The notes under the pieces are model-generated. The model saw only the letters and a list, made by a program, of their open reading frames with translations, was not told where the DNA came from and searched no databases. From Gonium pectorale (lineage: Eukaryota > Chlorophyta > Chlorophyceae > Chlamydomonadales > Volvocaceae): a stretch of DNA of 27,089 bases. The translations under genes were made by a program, and so were the position numbers. The stretch spans positions 678,428 to 705,516 of the forward strand of contig LSYV01000030.1 in NCBI GenBank assembly GCA_001584585.1. Direction: 5' to 3'. Positions 1 through 8,592 of this stretch are shown in pieces; the first letter of the stretch is position 1; every line of letters starts with the position of its first letter.

Positions 1-292
1 GCGCCGGGCCGCACACGGCTAGGTAGAGGGCGGCACATGGCTCTTCGTCAAGGTAGTCCATAAGCGCCTGCAGGCTCCCGATGATGGTTCGGAGCTCGGA
101 GTTGCGCAGCCGCTCCAGGGGTTGCGGTGAACCGACCTCTCCGCCATTCAGACCCCGCATGGCGAACAGCGACGCAACGGCCCCAGGCAGGCGCCCAAGC
201 GCATCCCTAACAGCAGAAGGGATCGTGCCCAGAGCGGCGCGGCCTCCAATGCTGCTGCCGCCCCGCGCAGGACGAGCTCGCCTCGAGGACAT
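1..292 (-). CDS. Unrecognised protein, 5' end only; runs off the left edge
   Basis: I do not recognise this protein. Reading the minus strand from an ATG at 292-290, the frame stays open for 97 codons to the window edge. An in-frame TAA lies about 15 codons upstream, so the ATG is a natural first start. The first 15 residues are rich in Arg, Ser and Gly (MSSRRARPARGGSS). The middle is Ala/Gly/Leu rich. The last 45 residues look like a folded, leucine-rich helical segment containing LERLRNSELRTIIGSLQAL and then MDYLDEEPC. Codon third positions are mostly G or C, as in the confirmed genes here. The basic, Ala-rich start could be an organelle-targeting peptide, but that is inference. It lies tail-on to nothing I can identify, and DRC4 is the next minus-strand gene. 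It could still be a chance open frame, which is common in GC-rich DNA. Confidence 0.45.
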   Translation of the reverse strand, partial: MSSRRARPARGGSSIGGRAALGTIPSAVRDALGRLPGAVASLFAMRGLNGGEVGSPQPLERLRNSELRTIIGSLQALMDYLDEEPCAALYLAVCGPA

Positions 293-2733
293 GCAACGGT
301 GCGGGGACGGCAAGAAGCAGCCGTCCGGAAGTTATTATTCCCAATCAACATTGAACTATCCCTCAGTCATGCTAACGATGAAGCTGGCTCCAGCCGAAAC
401 ACGGTCAATCCTCGGACTGGCTTCCTTACGCTCCCCTGTCTGCAGCAACCTTCATCCTGACAAACGCATCATCATGCCGTTTGGTCTTTCTGGGGCTTGA
501 TGATGGCCGGGTGTGCGTGCAATGAAGTCTTCTACACGACGTACGGCCGCGGTACGTACGACGCCAGCACCGCCGGTTATGATTTAGAGCTGGTCCCTGC
601 ACGTCCACATTACATTCAGTGAAACGCCGAGGCCGAGGCAGCTGTTTTCTCGTGCAGAACCCGCACATATGCCACTTTGCGGAATGGCGTCACTTTTCAA
701 ATACTGGCTAGGGGACGGAACAAGCCGGCCGGCGAGGATGTGTGCCATGCCCTACCAAGGTGGTGGCCATGGTCTGCCGGGTTTCGTGCGGTCCGTACAC
801 GTCGTACGTGCATCTCCAGGCTTAGGGCTTGGGGTAGCGCAGATAGAGGTCTCGTGCTATTGGAAGACCTCGTACGTGCATCTCCAGGCTTAGGGCTTGG
901 GGTAGCGCAGATAGAGGTCTCGTGCCCTTGGAAGACCACGGACGTTCCCCCAATCAGGCTTTCCGGCTAAGGCGCCTCTGATGTGCGCTGCGATCGGCCG
1001 CTGGATCCCCCGTCCTTTGCAGTGTTATGTTCTTACGTTTTCACCGCCCTTTCGCAATTGCAGCTGCACCGACCTACAGTGGGACACCCCCCGCTGCGTG
1101 CAACCGGGATAACCCTGAACTTGACCTGAAGCCCTGCCGTTTCTCTATGAAAAGACGTCTGCAGAGAAAACAAGGAGCCTGAAAAGACCAGTTACACAAG
1201 CAGCAGCAACCGGTGGCAGCCACGGCGGCCCCAGGCAGGGAAGGCTGTGGATGCATGGTGGCGCACGGCTAGGACGCCACGCGTGCAGCACGGCGCCACG
1301 CCTGCCACCGCTTGTGAAGGTCCCTGAGGAAGTCGAGGGAGGAGAGTTGCCCACACGGCCCCTCGCACTTGCCACCTGCCCCAGCCTCCTCTTCCCACCC
1401 GACACAAAGCCGCAAAGCCTGTAAGGAGGCGCCTTACGCGTGGGAAGGGTCCGTCGGCGTGACGCGAGGCGCACCGGCAGAGGCACGCACTGAGTGGGTG
1501 GCCGCAGCCGCGTCGTGCCGCGTCCAGCTGGGCGGTGCCGGCGGGAACGCCAGTTGATGAGGCGGCGCAGGCACCTACTACGCGGCTGGGCGATGAGAGC
1601 CTTTCGTGAACGCCTGGACAAAGTCCCATCTCTCCTGCTTCCCGATGGGATTACGAGGCATTTGGCAGGCATTGGCCTCCGCTGGAGGCTCCAGGCAGGG
1701 CAGGAGCGCCAGATGACGCCGGCACCCGCGCGGCCCAAGACGCGTCGCACAGCGCGTGCAGCACCTGACATGCAAGGCTGCACATGGGCTAGGGCGTATC
1801 GGCTCCGAACATGCTCTGCCAGTTACACGTGGACTGCGCTGCCGCAGCCGTGCCATCCAATGGGCCCGGATCCAAGCAGGCATGCGCTTTCCCGCTTGTC
1901 CGCACCCAACAGGACGCGCCCATGTCCCCGCTACGCTCAGTGCCAACGCTCCACCCGCATGGAGCAGAAGCATAGACGGCACGGAAACAACACTGTGCGG
2001 GTGCGTGGGGGCATACGCACATCATACACCGACAACGGACGCAAGGCAAAGCAACTGGATCACTGCGACAATGCTCGTCACAACGTGCAGGCCGTTGGAA
2101 CGGGCCCTGCCCGCCAGGAGCAACCAGCAGAAATGCACCGCCCCAAAGGTACCACCCGTGCGCTCCGTCCCCCACCTGAAGATCATAGCGCGGCGGCTTT
2201 GCAGCGGCAGGCCATGTGTCCTGCCCGTGCCACGTGCTATCGATCAGTTTACTAGGAATGTCTGCAGATCCTTGGTGAAGAGGTCATGCCAAATGCATAT
2301 GTCATGTCAGGTCAGTGCTAGCCGTGCAGTGCCCAACAAACGCCCCGCCTGTGCCCCTTTCCCCCTAGTACCCCGTAAAAATAGCCGCTATGGTACATAT
2401 CCATGTTGCACGCGGGCAACGCTCAACCCGTACGGCGAAGCCTCCCAAGCATGCGCCAAACATGGTCTGCGGCCTGATATTTGCCGGCTCTTCCTAGACA
2501 ATGCGCCCAGCCATTCCCTTGCCTTGCCGTAGCAACATCGTGAAGTTGGACAACCTACCCCTTCCCCCCTTCCCCCCCCCCCGGTGCAGCGCACGCCGCC
2601 GTTCGTTGTCACCTACACGCCTCAACTTGCCGCCCAAGCCAAACATCCACAACCCCACATACCCTAGCAACGCTCAGCCCTCTCCCTCCTCTCCGTCCCG
2701 TCCCGGCTTCACGCCTGCCCGGTCCACGCCTCC
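293..2733. other. Gene-poor interval, left of DRC4
   Basis: I find no supportable gene in these 2.4 kb. Open frames exist on both strands, but they overlap one another, lack recognisable domains and have no convincing splice pattern. The stretch holds the 68-bp tandem duplication at 802-937, a short palindrome around 540-560 (ACGTAC, 7-base spacer, GTACGT), and C-rich runs at 2560-2583. The right end must contain the 3' untranslated region of DRC4. On the minus strand the first TGTAA, the usual volvocine poly(A) signal, that I notice past the stop is near 1822, which would make that UTR unusually long. Confidence 0.5.
802..937. repeat. 68-bp tandem duplication (two copies)
   Basis: Copy one is 802-869 and copy two is 870-937, directly abutting. 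Both start TCGTACGTGCATCTCCAGGC and end TTGGAAGACC. They differ only by a small change just before TTGGAAGACC (CTAT against CCCT). The near identity indicates a recent duplication. No gene can be assigned to it. Confidence 0.9.
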
Positions 2734-5700
2734 CTAAGCGCCCACCACCAGCCCCGCCGGCCCGGTGCTGGTGTTGGTGACCAGCGGCCGGAAGCCCAGC
2801 TCGTCGACGGGGATGCCGAACTCGGTGAGCTTGGCCTCGTACACCCGGATGAGGTCGTTGTGCGCTTTGGACACCTTGGCCACGTCGTACTGCAGCGCCT
2901 TGATGATGGCGTTCTTGTTGTCCAGCACCTGGGGCGCGTACGGCACAAGACGGTTTGGGCGCGTGTTTGTGTATGCGTTGCACGGCAGAGCCGGGACCTG
3001 TCCTGTTGGTTTATTAATCGGCTCGATCAGCCGCTGGTCGTGCTGGGCAACGATACCAGGCGAGGGCCTCCCTAATGAAGAAACCGAGAACAAGAGGTGC
3101 ACCTCACGGCGCAGCGACGTAGGCAGGAGAACCCTGGTGCCAGTCTTTGAGGCCAGGCCAGCGGTTCCCCACGCTGAACATTTGCGCAAGCGCCAATTGG
3201 CAACAGCATCACCAGCAGTTACCCTCCAGGCGCCGGTTGATGGCCGTCCGCCATCGCCAGGGTCACTAAGCACCTCTGCCCAAACACAAGGGGCAGCAAG
3301 AGGAGGCCCCGCCCTGATGCTGGTATTCCGCTGCCCAGGCACGCAGGAACGCAGGCGGGGACCCACCTCCTCCAGGCGCTGGTTGATGGCCGCCAGGGTG
3401 CCCGGGTCCAGGTTTGCGGCGGTGAGCACCTCTGCGAGCTGCGCCTCTTTGAGCTCGAGCGCCTCGCCCAGCGCCTGAAGGGTGGGGGCAGCGATCGTTT
3501 GAAGTCTGGGAAACAGGGTTTGGCAGGCACGGGCTGGACGCCAGCAGCAAGGTCCACATCGCGGGGAAAGAGTAAAGCTGCCCGGGCGACCTGGTCAGCT
3601 GCCGGGTTGCGCAGTTGGGTGCGCCCCCAAGCGGTTGCACAGCTGCTTACGCCTCGCACGGTGTTGACAAAGGGCTGTCCCCGTGCTCTGCCGCGCTATG
3701 CGCGCTCCGCCGCGCCCCCTCCCGCTCCCGACCCGTTTCCCTTCTTCATAACTCCCCCCGCTCGCCGGCCGGAAGCCCCAGCCCCGCTCACCTCTATCTT
3801 CTTCTCCAGCAGCGCCGACTTGAGGCCGGTCTTCTGCTGCACGTCGAAGATGGACGCCTCGAACTTGGAGTACAGCTCGTCGCGCTCCGCCTGCACCTTG
3901 GCGAAGCGCTGGGAGAGCACCTGCGAGCACAAGGCGGGAGCGGGGCGGTGGCGGGCAGGTGATCAGGGGGACAGGTCGAGGCCCTTGAGCATCCCCAGCA
4001 TTCCACGTATGCACCCTTCCTTCACCTCGAAGCCATGTCCCCGCCTACATACCCACACACCCCTACCTCGTTCTCCCATTCCAGGTTCTTGATTTGCCGC
4101 TCCGCGTTGAGCAGGCGCGCCTTGGTCTGGCTAAGCGAGAGGCGGTCCTTGTCATAGTTGGCCAGCTGCTGCCGGAGCGTCTCGACCTCCTTGAGCGCCT
4201 TGGTCAGCGGCTCGGAGAGGCGCTTGTTGTCCTGCGTGGTTCCCGCGACAACAGGTCAGGACCAATCTGTATATTCGTGGCGGTCCAACTGACGGCGGTG
4301 CCAGCGGGCAGCACTGGCGTGGGGGGCCTCCTCACTGCTGTCCCGCAACCACCGTCAAGCCAACCCCAGTAAACCCATATCCCTCCCTCGCCGCCCGCCG
4401 CCCGCACCTGTGCAATCTCGTACATTAGCTTCTCGTTCTGCGCCTCGCGCTTCTTCATCTCAGCCACGTCCTCCTGTCATGCGATGAATGCGGTGGATTG
4501 GGAGGGACCGGGCGTTCACGGGGCCGGCGGTAACGGGGGATGGTGACAGCGGTTCGCGCACGGGTCACAGACGTGTGATGGTAAGGCAAGGCCCTCTGGG
4601 CGGGGTGCCCCGGGTCTGGCCGCTTACGGCAGTAGAGCCGGCCCTTTGCCCACCCAACCACCCCAACCAGCGCCACCCCCACCTTGAGCGTCTTGATGAG
4701 GTCCAGGTTGTTGTGCGTGATGTCGTTGTAGTAGTTCTTGATCTCGGCAAAGGCGCGCTCGTGCTTCTTCATGAGCTCGTTGATGTGCGTGTTCTTGCGC
4801 TCCTCGATCTCGTGGATCTCCTGCGAGGAGGATGTGGGTGGGTGGGTGCAAGGGTTGCAGAACAATCATGGGAGGATGCAGCAGCGGACTTTAAAGGACA
4901 AGAAATTGCGCACATTGAATACGGTAAATAACACACCCAGCGGCCAGTGCGCCCGTGCGTTACCTCAAGCTTCCGGCCCTCGAGGCACTATCTCCGTTAC
5001 CCCGCCTGTGCTCACGACGCCTCCCCGCCCACCTGCTTTCTCCGCAGCTCCATGTCGTCTCGGAGCATCTTCATCTTCTTCTCGTACTTTTGTTGGAGCT
5101 CGCGGGCCTGCGAACCAGGGAGGCCGTAATGGTATGTTTCCAGTCGGGTTGGGCACCATTCACATTGGAAGGAGCGCGGGCTCTGGGCTGAGCTGCAACA
5201 CTTAGCAGCCCGAGCTGTCAGCATAGATGCCGTGCCACCAGCGCCCACAACTACATTATCCTGTAACCAATCAGCTGCCCCGAGTACGGTACGCCCCGTG
5301 TAATCTCCACCAGCAGCGTCCCGGCGCGCACGCCGTCGCTGGCAATCGACCTCGCCAGTCACAGCCTCGGTATCCCTGATCCCGTCGAACTCCTGGCGAC
5401 CCATCCCCTAGCCGCCCCCCTCTACCCAAACCGCCACACAGGGTCCCGTCTACCCTCCTCCCTCTGCTTCCTGCCCTGTCCCCCACCTGCAGCTCAAACT
5501 CCTGGCGCAGCTTGGTGATCTCCTTGGCGTGCTCCAGCTTGAGCTGCCGGATGATGTCCTGGTGGGCCAGCTCCTGTACCGGGAGAGGGGAGTTGAAGGG
5601 AAAGGAGAATGAACAACGACGAGCTGGGCGCCAGCAGCGTAAGTCCAGTCCGGGAGAGGGGAGAGAAGCAGCACGGAAGAGGGCCACGCACGGCACGCGT

Positions 5701-8227
5701 TGGGCGACGGCGGGTTTGGCATGGCCTGCCCGGGTGGTGCAGGCGGGTAGCGCAATGATGGGGGAAAGCCACGAGGCGCCGAGGCACGGGCGCCTCAGGC
5801 TGGTTTCCACTCGTTTTCACGTCCACGTGGGTAAAGGGGGGAACGAGCAGGGTGAGCACACGTGCGGCATACAAGCTCGGGACGGCAGCGTCCAAGCAGG
5901 CGTGCATGTGGTGGCCACGGCGGAGAGGCGCCGGCTGCGTGAGGTGCCCGCAAGTGCGCAGTGACCCCGTTTCCTGGCAACTGGGGCGCAGCAACCCCGT
6001 TCCACCGCACGATGCTTTGGCCGGGGGGGGGGCGCCAGCGTGCCCCGGAGTAAGGCCCCATTCACGGCCGCACCCACAACCCCAAGTGGCGCGGCTTGGC
6101 ATCCCGCCTCCAATGCTATGGTGGAGGGCTTCTGAGCAGCTGCCAAGCAGGGGCTGAAAGCCCTTAGAAGGGCTGCCATGCCCAGCTGCTGCTGCTGCTT
6201 GCTGCCGCCATCATATCTCCTGAGCCTCACAGGGCTGAATCGGCCTTCGGACCGACACTCGTCCGCTGGGCTGGCGGTCCGCTTGCCGCCGCGCGTCGTG
6301 GCCGCCGCCGGCCCAGGCCACGACGTCCCGTGCCGCCACTGCCGGCCCCATGCCAAATGCCTTGCCTGGGAAGCTGGCCGCGCCATGGGCAACACCGCTG
6401 AGAGCGCGGACATGTCTGCGGGCAATTACGGGTCGCTGACGCGCGCGTCAGGCGCCGACCCGGGGCACCGCACTGGAAGCCCACGCAGTGCGGCGTCGGG
6501 CCTCCACCAAGCGCGGCCGCTCAGGCCGTCAGGAGGCTCCGGACCGCCGCTTGTTGGGCATGCTGGGCTTGCTGCTTCCGCTGTCCGGCAGCAGAAGCAG
6601 AAGCGCAGTGCGCTGCGGCCGCCAGCCTGCCGCACCAGCTAATGCCACTGCCGGCCGTCGCAGCCAGGCCTCCCCGACGCAAAGCAATGCCGCTGGGCCA
6701 TCGGCTCCGCGCCTGCCGAGGCGACAACTAACCGTGTCATGAACGCCCGGGAGTGCGCCCATTCTTGGTAACGCCCGGGGGTACGCCAAAACGCCTTCGA
6801 CAGCGGCCGGATGCCTCAGCCGTATCTCCTCGTGAGTGCCCCGAACCAGCTGGTAATCGATTCAGGGGGGTGCTTAGGCTGAGCAGCGGCCAGCATCAGG
6901 ACCGGCACGGGTAGCCCCTGAAGCTGCTGCGGAAGCCGGCAAGACAGCCGGTATGCGGCAGCCATCCAAAGGGGCCGCAAATGTGAAGCCGGCAGCAACT
7001 GCTGATCAAGTCGCCGCCCCCGCGGCACCAGAGCTGCTCCCGCGATCGCCGGCCGCTGCCACTGCGCCTGCTTCCCCAGCCTCCCAGCCGAGACGCTGGT
7101 CACCAGTGCCTCCCATCCGTGTGCAGAGCAGCAAGTCGTAGCCGCTGGCAACCGAGGCGCCGCACAGTCCAGTGGTCCCAGGCGGGGCGCGCAGCATGCC
7201 GGGCCCAAAGCCGCGCGGCAAACTGCACGGGGCCCTGACCTGACCTCGCAGCCTGCTTCCGGGCTGCCCATGTTTGCGCCTGCTTCTGGGGCTCATGCTC
7301 ATCACGCCTGCTCCGGTCGCCTGCACTCAGAGCCGCTGTCCCGCAGCTAAGAGCGATGGGGCCACCAGCCTGCCGGCTCCTCCACAGAGGGCCGATAGCG
7401 TGGCCCTCGTATAACTCCATTGCACCGTCATTGATTGTACCCGGCCGCAACCCGCCCCACCTGCTCCTTGAGCTCCAGCTTCAGGTTCCGCTTGTCCTTG
7501 CCCAGGTCCCCCTCCCGCTTCCGATACTCGTCCTGCTGCAGCTTAAGCGCCAGTTCGCCGTCCGCTTTGAGAGTCGTGATGTTGTTTTGGTGTTCGTAAA
7601 GGAGGTGCTTTACTTTTTGCTTGTACACCTGCGTGCGCGGACGAGTATGAGCGGGTGGGTGCTTGCCCCGGGCCGATACGGCGGGGCACGAGGCAGAGGG
7701 CGCCCTTGCGGCGTGTGCGGAACCCACGTACGGGGTCTGTATTGCGCACATAAGGAGGGTTGCATCGTCAGGAATGGCTCTGTAGGGGGCCGCACCTTGA
7801 TTTCGACTTGGTGCCGCTCCTCCATCTCCTCCATCTCCCGATCCTTATTCCGCAGCTCCGCCCGCCGGTCCTCCAGGTCCTTCTTCGTGATTTCCCAGAA
7901 GGCATTGATCTTGTCCTGCGCTCATACACACGGCGAGCGGGGCATAAGTCAGCTGTCCATGTGGGCACGCGGGTGCACCTCGCCGGCGTGCTTACTCGCT
8001 CTAGTTGCATGTAGTTACGGTACTCCTCCTCCTTGTTCTTCTCCTTTTCGAGTGTGCCAATCTTCTGGTTGAGCTCCTCGACGGAGGCTCCCTCGATGTC
8101 GCCAGCCTGGACCGCATCCTTCTTTGTATCCTGGAAATGTGACGATGCAAGGTAAGAAACTTCTATGGCCATAATCTATGTTGAGCTCTCGACACACCTT
8201 CTTCGCTGACTTCTTCTTAGGGGCCAT
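2734..8227 (-). CDS. DRC4: DRC4 / PF2 / GAS8, nexin-dynein regulatory complex subunit 4
   Basis: This is a ciliary axoneme protein. DRC4 is part of the nexin-dynein regulatory complex that links outer doublets and regulates dynein; Chlamydomonas pf2 mutants have motility defects (family knowledge). Twelve exons join in frame, given in minus order: 8227-8198, 8130-7996, 7915-7796, 7628-7461, 5573-5487, 5107-5033, 4820-4683, 4473-4408, 4231-4067, 3920-3792, 3474-3367, 2928-2734 (TAG). All introns are phase 0 with GT/AG borders. The 471-residue product starts with a Lys-rich [10 protein letters not shown]. It is then almost entirely coiled coil, with family blocks such as [20 protein letters not shown] (spanning exons 3-4), [37 protein letters not shown] and KAHNDL. 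It ends in the typical GPAGLV tail. Length and block order match GAS8/PF2. The start is the only ATG before the conserved part. Intron 4 is 1,887 bp while the others are 67-438 bp. The gene is divergently oriented to uL15m. Confidence 0.97.
3225..3282 (-). pseudogene. Decayed duplicate of DRC4 exon 11 inside intron 11
   Basis: Read on the minus strand, this stretch repeats exon 11 (3367-3474) about 145 bp downstream in the sense of transcription. Matching blocks are GCAGAGGTGCT, ACCCTGGCG and GGCCATCAACC, followed by GCGCCTGGAGG, in the same order as in the exon. The copy has lost bases between the first two blocks and gained some before the third. The frame is therefore broken and it cannot replace the real exon. 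A GTAACT follows where the exon's donor would be. Confidence 0.7.
5574..7460 (-). other. Outsized DRC4 intron 4 with probable inserted sequence
   Basis: This intron is more than four times longer than any other in DRC4. The protein needs nothing from it: exon 4 ends LKEQ and exon 5 starts ELAHQ, contiguous in the family. Near its 3' splice site is a copy of the dispersed 50-bp repeat (5592-5646). The middle part, about 6180-7340, is Ala/Gly/Pro-coding-like on the plus strand. One frame has [10 protein letters not shown] (6326-6370 region), and further right another has LVIDSGGC (about 6850). These faintly recall the zinc knuckle and protease of a retroelement, but the frames do not join and the spacing is not canonical. 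I see no terminal repeats or target duplication. Confidence 0.5.
5592..5646 (-). repeat. Dispersed ~50-bp repeat, copy A (in DRC4 intron 4)
   Basis: On the minus strand it reads from GGACTTACGCTGCTGGCGC to TTCTCCTTTCCCTTCAA. It matches 13141-13190 on the plus strand with one substitution and a 5-base gap (CCCAG present here only). It ends 18 bases before the acceptor of exon 5, so its pyrimidine-rich end forms part of the 3' splice tract of this intron. Confidence 0.85.
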
Positions 8228-8592
8228 TGTTGCTTTGTTTCGTAAGACTTGCTAGCTTTCGGCTGAGGGACAAATTGTTGCTGCTATTCGGATAGCACGC
8301 TCGAAGCATGTAGAGGAAAACCGACTTGCCGTACATTTCCCGCAGTGAGGCCCCACTTGCCCTGGCATGCTTACCACCAAGTTCACCATTTGTCAAGCAA
8401 GTAAACACGGCGCGGGCAGGCTTAGGACACACTCTCACGGCTGTGCTGCTGCCGGGTGGAGCTCCTTTGCATCAATACGAGGCGTGAACCTGCAGTTCAT
8501 AATAATGCGTGCACGTTGATTAGCAGCTTACGGAGGGCGGGACACGAAACACGCTTGATTGTATCTCAGTCAGCGCCCTCTTAGCGCTTAGG
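8228..8592. promoter_or_regulatory. Shared divergent promoter interval of DRC4 and uL15m
   Basis: Only 365 bp separate the two start codons, which face away from each other. Both promoters and both 5' UTRs must therefore lie here. The stretch is less GC-rich than its surroundings. I see no clear TATA box. No open frame here looks coding. Confidence 0.6.

Noticed and set aside
1145..2532. Long overlapping open frames on both strands
   Set aside because: They exclude each other, are Arg/Pro/Ala rich as expected from GC-rich non-coding DNA, and match no family I know.
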